A stretch of DNA of 64,000 nucleotides, taken from Flavihumibacter solisilvae. GTDB lineage: Bacteria > Bacteroidota > Bacteroidia > Chitinophagales > Chitinophagaceae. Position 1 is the stretch's first letter; each line of letters opens with the position of its first letter. Where the stretch lies: the NCBI RefSeq assembly GCF_000814475.1, contig NZ_JSVC01000004.1, forward strand, positions 62,001 through 126,000. The letters run 5' to 3'. Under the pieces are notes generated by a model. That model was given only the letters and a program-made list of their open reading frames with translations. It had not been told where the DNA came from and made no database searches. This document shows, one piece after another, positions 41,601 to 49,834 of this stretch. A program made the translations under genes and the position numbers.

Positions 41601-41720
41601 TTGGTGGCATCGTTTTTGGATTCAACTAAGAGTAAGAAAAGGTTTATTTTTAGTGTACATACAGGATGGTTCCGCGAATGTGGCGGTAAAATTTATTCAA
41701 TAATTTTTAAACCGATTTTT

Positions 41721-42035
41721 ATGACACTCCTGTTTTCGCTCCTGTGGCCATTGATATTTTCCCTGGCGTCCAGCCAGGAGTTCAAAAATTATATTTCTCC
41801 TTCCAACACAAAATGCAATTCTTCAGGCTATGAACAATATGTCCGCAATGGAGATGTGTCCCACACATACGATGTAACTGTGGAAGTGAAGATAGACAAG
41901 CCCGGAGGTGCTTCTACTACGGAGATGCTCGTGGTTAACGATATTCCACCCGGAGGTAAAAAGCTTGTTGGCTGTACTATAAGCACGAGTGCCGATACGC
42001 TTACCTACAAAATCGTAGCTGAGAAGATAAAATGA
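41721..42035 (+). CDS. Small secreted hypothetical protein
   Basis: 104 residues from the ATG at 41721; the longer frame from 41601 passes through the terminator region. A signal peptide (MTLLFSLLWPLIFSLASSQ) precedes a short beta-rich domain with two Cys (NTKCNSSGYEQYVRNG and KKLVGCTISTS) that may form a disulfide, and a YDVTVEVKIDKPGG strand. I recognise no family. It sits 7 bases before a DinB-type gene and is probably co-transcribed with it. Confidence 0.6.
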   Translation: MTLLFSLLWPLIFSLASSQEFKNYISPSNTKCNSSGYEQYVRNGDVSHTYDVTVEVKIDKPGGASTTEMLVVNDIPPGGKKLVGCTISTSADTLTYKIVAEKIK

Positions 42036-42042
42036 TGACTAT

Positions 42043-42597
42043 ATGAAAAAGCTGTTACTACACATGACTTGCTGCTGTTTTATTGTCCTCGTGTCCTCAC
42101 TCCAGGGCCACTCCCAATCCATGAAGCTTGAAGATATCAGGGCCCAGATGGTGAAAGAGTGGGAAAGGGCAAAAGCCTACACAAATGAATACCTTAATAC
42201 TATGCCGGCTGATAAGTATGAATACAGGCCTGTGGACAGCATCCGCAGTTTTTCCCAGCAAATGCTGCACCTGGCGCAGGCCAATGTATTCCTGATGTCA
42301 AGCGCAACGGGTACAAAACCGCTTGGTTATATCATGCACGACATGGAAAATGCAGCGGGTGCACAGAAAAAGGATTCTGTCGTTTACTATGTGAATACGA
42401 GTTACGATTTCTGTATTAATGCAGTGAAGAATTCGGATGTCAGTAAATGGGCAGAAAAAAGGAAATTCTTTTCATTTGAGGAGCCAATGTTTGCACTTAT
42501 GCTGAAGGCATTTGAGCACCAGACCCATCACCGCGGGCAGACGACAATATATATCCGCCTGCAAGGTATTAAGCCGCCCCAGGAAAAGTTGTTCTGA
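42043..42597 (+). CDS. Secreted DinB-family protein
   Basis: 184 residues with a signal peptide (MKKLLLHMTCCCFIVLVSSL) ending near residue 24. The DinB fold follows: MLHLAQANVFLMSSATG and the third ligand motif HQTHHRGQTTIYIRLQGIKPP. Most DinB proteins are cytosolic; this one is predicted periplasmic. The activity is unknown. It follows the small secreted gene by 7 bases and converges with the reductase gene at 42603. Confidence 0.87.
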   Translation: MKKLLLHMTCCCFIVLVSSLQGHSQSMKLEDIRAQMVKEWERAKAYTNEYLNTMPADKYEYRPVDSIRSFSQQMLHLAQANVFLMSSATGTKPLGYIMHDMENAAGAQKKDSVVYYVNTSYDFCINAVKNSDVSKWAEKRKFFSFEEPMFALMLKAFEHQTHHRGQTTIYIRLQGIKPPQEKLF

Positions 42598-42602
42598 TCC
42601 TG

Positions 42603-43271
42603 TTACTTTTCAAAAACCAGTGCATCGCTTGCCGCTCCCATTTCAGCGAGCAGGCCGGAGATTTCTTCTACCATCTTATCGGGACCGCACACATAAAAGT
42701 GCCGGGAAAAGTCAAGTGACTGGCCGGCAAGGAAGTCCCTTTGAATTCTTGACTTTGTATATTTCGGATGTTCCTCCCTGGTAAGAATAAAGTGTGCATT
42801 TTCTCCCAGCATCTGGCTGAACTCTTTTTCGTAAATAATGTCTTTTGAAGTTTTGTTGGAAAAATACAGGGAGTTGCCGTTGATCCGGTTGTCGCGGAAC
42901 AGTTGCCGTAATATCGCGACAAACGGCGTGATGCCGGCACCCCCTGCAATAAAATATCCTGGTCCCTTGTATTCAATAGCGCCCCACACATCGCGGATGA
43001 TGATCTCATCGCCTGCTGCCAGCTGGTGAAGCAGGTCTGTAACACCGTGGTGATCGGCATACCGCTTTATCGTAAACTCCAGCCATACGTCATCGTTAAG
43101 CGAAGTGAAAGTAAATGGCCTTCTTTCTTCTTCCCAGCCAGGCCGGTTGACCGATACTTCTGTTGCCTGTCCGGGTGTGAATTTGTACCCGCTGGGCTTC
43201 TCCAGCCGGAAACGCTTCACATCATGGGTAACTGGTTCAACAGATTCGATTTTTACGATGTGTGACTCCAT
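42603..43271 (-). CDS. FAD-binding ferredoxin/flavodoxin reductase-like protein
   Basis: 222 residues. RRPFTFTSLND binds FAD (R-x-x-T/S pattern), GGAGITPFVAILRQLF binds the NAD(P) pyrophosphate, and HFYVCGPDKMVEEISG is the C-terminal nucleotide motif. The family is ferredoxin-NADP reductase-like. No 2Fe-2S domain follows, so an external acceptor is needed. It shares direction with the SRPBCC gene upstream (16-base gap), so the two probably form one unit. Confidence 0.9.
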   Translation of the reverse strand: MESHIVKIESVEPVTHDVKRFRLEKPSGYKFTPGQATEVSVNRPGWEEERRPFTFTSLNDDVWLEFTIKRYADHHGVTDLLHQLAAGDEIIIRDVWGAIEYKGPGYFIAGGAGITPFVAILRQLFRDNRINGNSLYFSNKTSKDIIYEKEFSQMLGENAHFILTREEHPKYTKSRIQRDFLAGQSLDFSRHFYVCGPDKMVEEISGLLAEMGAASDALVFEK

Positions 43272-43286
43272 GAATATTCGAGTTTG

Positions 43287-43706
43287 TCAGGATGATGCTT
43301 CCGTATATTTTTTGAAATTGTCCAGGATGGCCTGCCAGCCGGCGCGCTGCATTTCCTCAGGGTGCATGCTTTCAGCTTCAAAACTTTCCTTCAGGTAAGT
43401 GCTGTCGCCTTTTGCATCGAAATTTACTGTCACTTTCCTGCCATCGCCCATGGTGTATTCGATGTATTCATTGTTTCGCACTGCATCATAAATGCCCGCG
43501 AAATCGAAACCCATACTCCCGTCTTTCGCTTCCATCCGTGCAGAGAATGTTCCGCCTGCACGAAGATCATTTTCAGCACGCGGGGTATGCCAGTCGTCAG
43601 ATGCACTGTTCCATTTGGTTATATGCTCCGGTTTTGTCCAGTATTCCCACACTTTGGAAACAGGTGCCTCGATTGTTTGTTCGATTGTGATGATTGTTTT
43701 TGACAT
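43287..43706 (-). CDS. SRPBCC/AHSA1-like protein
   Basis: 139 residues. The start ITIEQTIEAPVSKVWEYWTK, GGTFSARMEAKDGS and the final helix MQRAGWQAILDNFKKY are typical of the activator-of-Hsp90-like START/Bet v1 family. It probably binds a small hydrophobic ligand. It lies upstream of the reductase on the same strand. Confidence 0.9.
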   Translation of the reverse strand: MSKTIITIEQTIEAPVSKVWEYWTKPEHITKWNSASDDWHTPRAENDLRAGGTFSARMEAKDGSMGFDFAGIYDAVRNNEYIEYTMGDGRKVTVNFDAKGDSTYLKESFEAESMHPEEMQRAGWQAILDNFKKYTEASS

Positions 43707-43838
43707 CTTGTTGATTTTTATTTCAATACAAACATCCGTCTAATTGATCATCGCGATGCTGTGTGATAACGACAATCAGGAGGGTGATTGCGACGATTAA
43801 ATTTATTTCAATAACTTAAGTGAAACAATTTTTTTACA

Positions 43839-45137
43839 ATGGGCGAGCTGGTAAGCGGAACGGGTGAATCTGCCAGTAAAATTATTATCATTGGCGCGGG
43901 AGCAGCAGGGTTAATGGCCGCACGGGAGCTTGCGGGCCATTACGATGTAACGGTGCTGGAGGCGGAAGACCAGGTGGGAGGCAGGGTCCGCACATTGACT
44001 TCAGGCGCCTCCCCGCATGTAATGGAATCAGGAGCTGAGTTTGTTCATGGTGAGCTGCCGATTACCATGTCCTTGCTCAACGAAGCAGCTATTCCCTACA
44101 CACAGGTCACGGGAAGGATGTACCGGGTGATTGATGGTAAATGGGAAGAGGAAGACGAGATGCTTGAAGGGTGGGACCTTCTATTGCCCCTGATGCGCTC
44201 TGCAGATGAGGACATGACAATGAAAGCCCTTCTCGATAAGTATTTCAGTGCGGATAAATTCAGGCGCTTCAGGTTGCAGGTAGAGGGGTTTGTCCAGGGT
44301 TTTGATGTTGCAGATCCCAGCATCGCCAGTGTGAAGGAATTGTACCAGGAATGGTCACACGACGATCTGCAGAATTACCGTGTAAATGGCGGCTATGGCC
44401 GGCTCATCAGCTACCTGGAAAACGATGCTATAAAGAAGGGAGCGGAGATCCATACAAAATGCAGGGTCGACAGGATAAGCTGGTCAGCTGACCAGGCGAC
44501 TGTGCATGCCCGTGATAACAGGAGTTTTCATGCTTCTAAAGTGATTATAACGGTATCGGTTGGTGTTTTGCGGGATACATCAGGAAATGCTATAGTTTTT
44601 ACGCCCGAAATACCGGAATACATTGAGGCAGCCAGTGACATTGGGTTTGGCAATGTGATCAAGGTCATTTTACGATTCAAAGAGCCATTCTGGGAAAGTC
44701 AACATCCGGAAGCCGGGTTTATTCTTACCGAAGAGAGTGTTCCGACATGGTGGACGCAGTACCCGGGCGACGATCCCTCGCTTACTGGTTGGTTGGGAGG
44801 GCCCCCTTCTGATGCTTTCATTAACCATTCCGATGACGACCTGCTCCAGGCAGCCCTGGGTTCGCTTTCCAAAATCACTGGTTTACCGGTAGACGTGCTG
44901 GGTTCCATGCTTACGGACACCTACATCTGCAACTGGGCAAAACAAACTGGCTTTCTTGGGGCCTACAGTTTTTCCACCACCCGCTCTGCAAAAGCAAAGG
45001 AGCTATTGAACACGCCCATTCACGAAACCCTTTACTTCGCCGGCGAAGCCCTCTACGACGGTCCAAAGGGAGGTACCGTTGAAGCAGCGTTTCATTCCGG
45101 TCTGATCCTCGCAGAAAAAGTAAAGGCTTCACGCTGA
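43839..45137 (+). CDS. Flavin-containing amine oxidase family protein
   Basis: 432 residues. The Rossmann FAD motif IIIIGAGAAGLMAARELAG starts near residue 15, followed by the ED-GGRV substrate-side motif (VLEAEDQVGGRVRTL). The C-terminal FAD contact is LYFAGEALYDGPKGGTVEAAF. It fits the monoamine/polyamine oxidase family. No signal peptide is seen. The substrate is unknown. It is transcribed alone. Confidence 0.9.
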   Translation: MGELVSGTGESASKIIIIGAGAAGLMAARELAGHYDVTVLEAEDQVGGRVRTLTSGASPHVMESGAEFVHGELPITMSLLNEAAIPYTQVTGRMYRVIDGKWEEEDEMLEGWDLLLPLMRSADEDMTMKALLDKYFSADKFRRFRLQVEGFVQGFDVADPSIASVKELYQEWSHDDLQNYRVNGGYGRLISYLENDAIKKGAEIHTKCRVDRISWSADQATVHARDNRSFHASKVIITVSVGVLRDTSGNAIVFTPEIPEYIEAASDIGFGNVIKVILRFKEPFWESQHPEAGFILTEESVPTWWTQYPGDDPSLTGWLGGPPSDAFINHSDDDLLQAALGSLSKITGLPVDVLGSMLTDTYICNWAKQTGFLGAYSFSTTRSAKAKELLNTPIHETLYFAGEALYDGPKGGTVEAAFHSGLILAEKVKASR

Positions 45138-45206
45138 CCTGTAAGTGTTCCTTTTTACCTGTGGAAATTACCAGCCGATGACAGCTTTGCATAAAAGGCC
45201 TTAGTA

Positions 45207-45245
45207 ATAGGATGGCTATAGGATGGCAATAGGATGGCAATAGGC
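45207..45245 (+). repeat. Short tandem repeat, about three and a half copies of 11 bp
   Basis: ATAGGATGGCT, ATAGGATGGCA, ATAGGATGGCA and a partial ATAGGCA follow each other in the gap between the amine oxidase and GNAT genes. No frame crosses it. Confidence 0.85.
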
Positions 45246-45364
45246 AATATGTGGTGAAAATTACATCTGGTCTTACTTTTGGGGGTGGACTGGCCTGAAG
45301 CCGTCTAAGAGCCGTCTTTAAAGCGCGTTAAAACTGTTGAAAGCTGAATTAAAACCTTAGTGCC

Positions 45365-45946
45365 ATGAAGACGATTGATCTTTCAGCAATCTCATTTGAA
45401 CCCCTGACCATTGATAACTGGAATGGATTCACTCACCTCTTCGGGGAAAAGGGCGCCTGCGGCAACTGCTGGTGCATGTATCACCGGCTTTCAAAGTCTG
45501 CGTTCAATGAAGGCAAAGTCAACAATGGGAACCGTAATGCCATGCATAAACTGGTATCTTCTGACAGGCCGGCAGGGATCCTCGCATTTTACGAGGGTCA
45601 GGCTATTGGCTGGTGCGCCCTTGCACCGCGGGAAGATTTCCTGAAACTGGAAAACTCGCGTGTACACAAACGAATTGATGACCAACCCGTGTGGTCCATT
45701 CCCTGTTTTTTTATCGACAAAAAGTACCGGCGTATGGGCATCTCCGTTGCCCTGCTGAAGGGGGTAATAAATTATGCCAGAACAAAGGGCATTAAAATTC
45801 TTGAAGCATATCCCACAATCCCCACGCAACCTTCTTTCCCCGACTCCTTCGTCTGGGTCGGCTTGTATAAATCCTTCGAAAGGGCAGGCTTCAGGATCGT
45901 TGACCGGAAGTCAAAAAACCGGCCAATGGTTCGTTATTACACGTGA
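45365..45946 (+). CDS. GNAT-family N-acetyltransferase
   Basis: 193 residues. The acetyl-CoA binding motif is KYRRMGISVALLKGVINYA. The strand VWSIPCFFIDKKY precedes it, and ILEAYPT follows. The N-terminal segment GEKGACGNCWCMYHRLS with several Cys is characteristic of a Bacteroidota/Firmicutes GNAT subgroup. The substrate is unknown. The ATG is preceded by a long A/T-rich leader holding the 11-bp repeats. Confidence 0.9.
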   Translation: MKTIDLSAISFEPLTIDNWNGFTHLFGEKGACGNCWCMYHRLSKSAFNEGKVNNGNRNAMHKLVSSDRPAGILAFYEGQAIGWCALAPREDFLKLENSRVHKRIDDQPVWSIPCFFIDKKYRRMGISVALLKGVINYARTKGIKILEAYPTIPTQPSFPDSFVWVGLYKSFERAGFRIVDRKSKNRPMVRYYT

Positions 45947-45980
45947 ATGAATTTTCACCCTTCACCCATTGACCTACTAG

Positions 45981-46053
45981 AGCGGAAGACGGGACTCGAA
46001 CCCGCTGCCTACAGCTTGGGAAGCTGTCGCTCTACCAGGTGAGCTACATCCGC
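45981..46053 (-). tRNA. tRNA-Gly (anticodon CCC)
   Basis: Read on the minus strand, 73 nt fold into a standard cloverleaf: acceptor GCGGATG / CTTCCGC, D-stem GCTC / GAGC, anticodon stem ACAGC / GCTGT with loop TTCCCAA (anticodon CCC), T-stem GCGGG / CCCGT with loop TTCGAGT. The acceptor has one T-T mismatch at position 6-67. CCA is not encoded. Confidence 0.95.
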
Positions 46054-46103
46054 AGGTATCCTAATTTAATGAAATTCCGTGGAATTGCTCAAGAGCCTGA
46101 TTG

Positions 46104-46111
46104 TATATTTG
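46104..46111 (+). promoter_or_regulatory. -7 box TATATTTG of the symporter gene
   Basis: A perfect TAnnTTTG box ends 5 bases before the ATG at 46117, with TTG 17 bases upstream of it. The transcript would start at or near the ATG, giving a nearly leaderless message. Confidence 0.45.
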
Positions 46112-46116
46112 ACTGA

Positions 46117-47358
46117 ATGAAGTATCTGAAAGTTCTCTATATCCAGGTCCTGATTGGTATTGCAGCCGGAATTATCGTAGGGGCGTTATGGCCGGGCTTC
46201 GCGCCGGCCGCCAAACTCATCAGTGAGACATTTATCAATATGATAAAAATGGTGATCGGGCCGGTCATCTTTATCAGTATCGTATTGGGAATTACCGGCG
46301 CCGGTGACCTGAAAAAAGTAGGAAGGGTAGGCGGGAAAGGCATTATTTATTTCGAAGTGGTAACCACACTGGCAATCATCATTGGTGTGGTAGCAGCCAA
46401 TCTCATAAAGCCGGGAGTAGGCGTAGATCCGACACACATTCCGCCGGTGAAGAATGCCGCCGTCGCTGAGGGGGCCATGATGAACTGGGGTGAATTCCTT
46501 TCACATATAGTGCCTTCAAACGTTGTTGAGTCATTCGCAAAGGGTGATATCATCCAGATCCTGTTTTTCGGGATCCTGTTTGCCATAGGTTTGGGCCGGC
46601 TTGGAGAAAGCGGACGACCGGTGATCTCCGCCTTTGAAAAAGTCAACAAGATCCTCTTTAATATCCTGCATATAGTCATCCGGGTTAGTCCCATCGGTGC
46701 ATTTGGTGGGATGGCATATACCATCGGGAAATTTGGATTTGTGAGCCTGGCTTTGTTAGCTAAACTGCTCGGAACATTTTACCTGACTGGGTTCATTTTC
46801 ATTTTTATCGTACTCAACCTGATTGCCTACTGGTTTGGATTTAGCCTCTGGAAACTGCTCGGTTATATCAAAGAAGAGTTGCTAATTGTGTTTGGTGCCA
46901 GCAGCAGTGAAAGTGTACTGCCGAATATCATGGAGAAACTTGAAAATGCCGGCTGTGAGAAAAGTGTGGTGGGACTGATCATTCCTGCAGGATACAGTTT
47001 CAACCTCGACGGTACGAGTATTTACCTTAGCCTGGCAACCATTTTCCTGGCCCAGGTATTCGGGATCAACCTGACCATTACACAGGAACTGAGCATAATT
47101 GCCGTATTGCTGGTAACAAGTAAAGGCGCAGCCGGGGTAACTGGTAGCGGATTCCTGGTTCTGACTTCTACTCTCACTGCGTTAAAGGTCATACCTGTTG
47201 AAGGACTTGCTTTGCTGATCGGGGTCGACCGTTTTATGAGTGAGGGAAGGGCTATCACCAATATAATCGGGAATACTGTTGCAACTGTGGTGATCGCGAA
47301 AAGCGAGAACGCCATCAACCTGCAGCAGTATCGTGAAGTCGTTGAGCACCGGGCATGA
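46117..47358 (+). CDS. Dicarboxylate/amino acid:cation symporter (DAACS, GltP/DctA type)
   Basis: 413 residues with eight membrane helices plus two re-entrant loops. The serine-rich loop VFGASSSESVLPNIMEKLEN, the NLDGTSIYLSLATIFLAQ motif and the C-terminal GSGFLVLTSTL ... GVDRFMSEGRAITNIIGN pattern are those of sodium/proton-coupled C4-dicarboxylate and glutamate transporters. It sits in the inner membrane. It ends directly against the convergent SDR gene. The tRNA-Gly lies just upstream on the other strand. Confidence 0.95.
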   Translation: MKYLKVLYIQVLIGIAAGIIVGALWPGFAPAAKLISETFINMIKMVIGPVIFISIVLGITGAGDLKKVGRVGGKGIIYFEVVTTLAIIIGVVAANLIKPGVGVDPTHIPPVKNAAVAEGAMMNWGEFLSHIVPSNVVESFAKGDIIQILFFGILFAIGLGRLGESGRPVISAFEKVNKILFNILHIVIRVSPIGAFGGMAYTIGKFGFVSLALLAKLLGTFYLTGFIFIFIVLNLIAYWFGFSLWKLLGYIKEELLIVFGASSSESVLPNIMEKLENAGCEKSVVGLIIPAGYSFNLDGTSIYLSLATIFLAQVFGINLTITQELSIIAVLLVTSKGAAGVTGSGFLVLTSTLTALKVIPVEGLALLIGVDRFMSEGRAITNIIGNTVATVVIAKSENAINLQQYREVVEHRA

Positions 47359-48108
47359 TCAGAACCCAATGGAATTTCCCCCATCAACCGGCAGCACCAC
47401 ACCTGTAATATATTTTGCAGAATCAGATGCGAGGAAGACAGCAGCATCGCCAATGTCTTCCGGTTTGCCCATATAACCCATCGGCGTTCTGCCAAGTGCT
47501 TTGTCCCGCCTTGCCGGGTCGCTGTTAAAAGCTTTTGCAGTCATAGCTGTTTCAATAAAACCCGGGGCTATAGCATTTACGCGGATGCCCATGGGGGACA
47601 GTTCGCTTGCCATTGCTCGCGTCATACCGTCTATCGCCGACTTGGATGCGCTGTAGGCGATGACCCTCGGCAATCCGTATTGTGCTGCCATGGAACTGAT
47701 ATTGATAATGCTGCCGGTTTTCCGCGACTGCATGTGTTTCACTACTTCGCGTGAAAGTGTAAAAACGGCACATACATTCGTGTTAATTACCTGCAGGAAG
47801 TCCTCGTCCGTTACTTCTGTGAAATCTTTCTTCATATTGATGCCGGCATTATTCACGAGAATGTCGACCTGGCCAAAAAGTTTAAGAATTTCTTCCACAA
47901 AAGCCGGAATGCCAGCAAGGTTGGCCAGGTCACAGGTCATTGCATGGCAGTTTTCACCTATCTCCGACAGGGCATTGTTTAATTTTTCCTGGTCGCGCCC
48001 TACTATTATCGTAGTTATGCCTTCAGCTGCAAATTTTTGAGCGATCGCAAGACCGATTCCGGAACCACCGCCGGTTACTATGGCTACTTTTTTTGACTGT
48101 GTACTCAT
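47359..48108 (-). CDS. SDR-family oxidoreductase (KduD/FabG-like)
   Basis: 249 residues. TGGGSGIGLAIAQKFA binds NAD(P), NNAGINMKKDF follows strand 4, and AYSASKSAIDGM carries catalytic Tyr and Lys. The end VVLPVDGGNSIGF is typical of gluconate-5-dehydrogenase/KduD-like SDRs. It diverges from the symporter-uronate isomerase pair, so it may reduce a keto-sugar acid of the same pathway, but this is inference from position only. Confidence 0.9.
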   Translation of the reverse strand: MSTQSKKVAIVTGGGSGIGLAIAQKFAAEGITTIIVGRDQEKLNNALSEIGENCHAMTCDLANLAGIPAFVEEILKLFGQVDILVNNAGINMKKDFTEVTDEDFLQVINTNVCAVFTLSREVVKHMQSRKTGSIINISSMAAQYGLPRVIAYSASKSAIDGMTRAMASELSPMGIRVNAIAPGFIETAMTAKAFNSDPARRDKALGRTPMGYMGKPEDIGDAAVFLASDSAKYITGVVLPVDGGNSIGF

Positions 48109-48191
48109 ATCCGAATGTTAGTCCTAAAAATAACGTCCGCTCCTCTCAAAAAAAAATTGGCGATAAATCAATATATTGGAAATAAACTGCT

Positions 48192-49823
48192 ATGAATTTC
48201 TTAGGCCCTGTCGACTGGATTTTCGTAACACTTTACCTGCTTGTCATTGCAGGAGTGTCTGTCTGGAGTATCCGCAGAAGCAAGGATTCCGCTGCAGATT
48301 ACTTCCTCGCTAACAGGAATCTTGGCTGGTTTGTAGTAGGCGCATCCATTCTTGCTTCAAACGTGGGCTCCGAACATATTGTCGGTCTCGCTGGTTCTGC
48401 AGCCCGGACAGGCACTGTACTGGGTCATTATGAATTGCACAGTTATATCGTTTTAATTCTCGGCTGGGTCTTTGTGCCTTTTTATATGCGCAGCCAGGTA
48501 TATACTATGCCTGAATTTCTTGAACGGAGGTTCAATCCGCAGGCAAGAAGGCTCCTTTCCATAATCCAGCTGCTTAGTTATGTCATCACCAAAGCCTCGG
48601 TAACTATTTTTGCCGGTGCGCTGGTCTTTAACCAGTTCCTTGGTGTTGATTTCTGGACCGGAGCAATTATCCTGGTGCTGGTAACGGGTGTGTACACGAT
48701 TTTCGGCGGATTGCATGCTGTGATGTACACGGAAGCCATCCAGGCAATTGTGTTGCTCGCAGGTTCAGCTATCCTGCTGGTATTCGGCCTCAGGGAAGTT
48801 GGCGGGTGGGATAATATGATTGCTTCACTGCCCAAAGAAAAGCTGAATATGTTCCCTCCATTCAATGATCCTGAATATCCATGGCTGGGGATACTTATCG
48901 CCTCACCTATCGTAGGACTCTGGTATTGGTGTACCGACCAGCATATTGTTCAGCGGTGTCTTGCCGCACGCGATGAAAGACAGGCAAGGAGAGGAACCAT
49001 TTTTGCCGCCTATCTTAAACTGCTGCCGTTTTTTATTTTCCTGATACCCGGACTCATTGCCGCGGTGTTGCATTCACAGGGTCGGTTACAGCTTGATGAT
49101 ACCAACGCGGCATTCCCCGCCATGGTAAAGCAGATCATGCCGGTTGGCCTGCGGGGACTACTTGCCGGTGGATTGCTGGCTGCCCTGATGAGTTCACTGG
49201 CGTCTGTATACAACGCTTGTTCCACCCTATACACCATGGATATCTATAAAAAGCAACATCCGGACGCCCCGGAAAAGCAACTGGTGCGGGTTGGAAGAAT
49301 CGCGACCGCTGTGGTTGTGTTGCTAGGTATGGCCTGGATTCCGTTAATGGGTAGAATTTCAAGCGGTCTGTACGATTACCTGCAAAGTGTGCAGTCGTAT
49401 CTTGCTCCACCGATCGCAGCTGTTTTTCTGCTCGGGGTATTCTTTAAGAGAATCAATGCACAGGGCGCATATGCGGCAATGGTTGTGGGGTTTATCATTG
49501 GTTTACTCAAGCTGACATTGCAGATGGTCAAGGATAATCTTGAAGCCGGGGGGCTTCTCCACCGCTTTGCTACAATCAACTTTCTTTATTTCTGCATTTA
49601 TCTTTTCCTGTTCAGCATCATTATTATGGTGACAGTGAGCTGGATGACTCCGCCACCGAAGGAAGAGAAGATCCACGGCCTTACCTTTGCCACCACAGTT
49701 GCGGAAGATAAGGCGGCCAGTCGTGCGAGCTGGAATATTACAGATGTAGTCTTGTCCCTGATTGTGTTGTTGATTATTGCAGGAATATTCTGCTATTTTT
49801 CACCACTCGGAGTAGCCAGGTAA
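48192..49823 (+). CDS. Sodium/solute symporter (SSS family, SGLT-like)
   Basis: 543 residues with about 14 membrane helices. The start DWIFVTLYLLVIAGVSVW, FLANRNLGWFVVGASILASN, GSEHIVGLAGSAARTG and GGLHAVMYTEAIQAIVL match the sugar branch of the SSS family (vSGLT-like). It probably imports a hexuronate or related sugar with sodium, as uronate isomerase is encoded 11 bases downstream in the same operon. Confidence 0.94.
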   Translation: MNFLGPVDWIFVTLYLLVIAGVSVWSIRRSKDSAADYFLANRNLGWFVVGASILASNVGSEHIVGLAGSAARTGTVLGHYELHSYIVLILGWVFVPFYMRSQVYTMPEFLERRFNPQARRLLSIIQLLSYVITKASVTIFAGALVFNQFLGVDFWTGAIILVLVTGVYTIFGGLHAVMYTEAIQAIVLLAGSAILLVFGLREVGGWDNMIASLPKEKLNMFPPFNDPEYPWLGILIASPIVGLWYWCTDQHIVQRCLAARDERQARRGTIFAAYLKLLPFFIFLIPGLIAAVLHSQGRLQLDDTNAAFPAMVKQIMPVGLRGLLAGGLLAALMSSLASVYNACSTLYTMDIYKKQHPDAPEKQLVRVGRIATAVVVLLGMAWIPLMGRISSGLYDYLQSVQSYLAPPIAAVFLLGVFFKRINAQGAYAAMVVGFIIGLLKLTLQMVKDNLEAGGLLHRFATINFLYFCIYLFLFSIIIMVTVSWMTPPPKEEKIHGLTFATTVAEDKAASRASWNITDVVLSLIVLLIIAGIFCYFSPLGVAR

Positions 49824-49834
49824 AACGAAACCCG

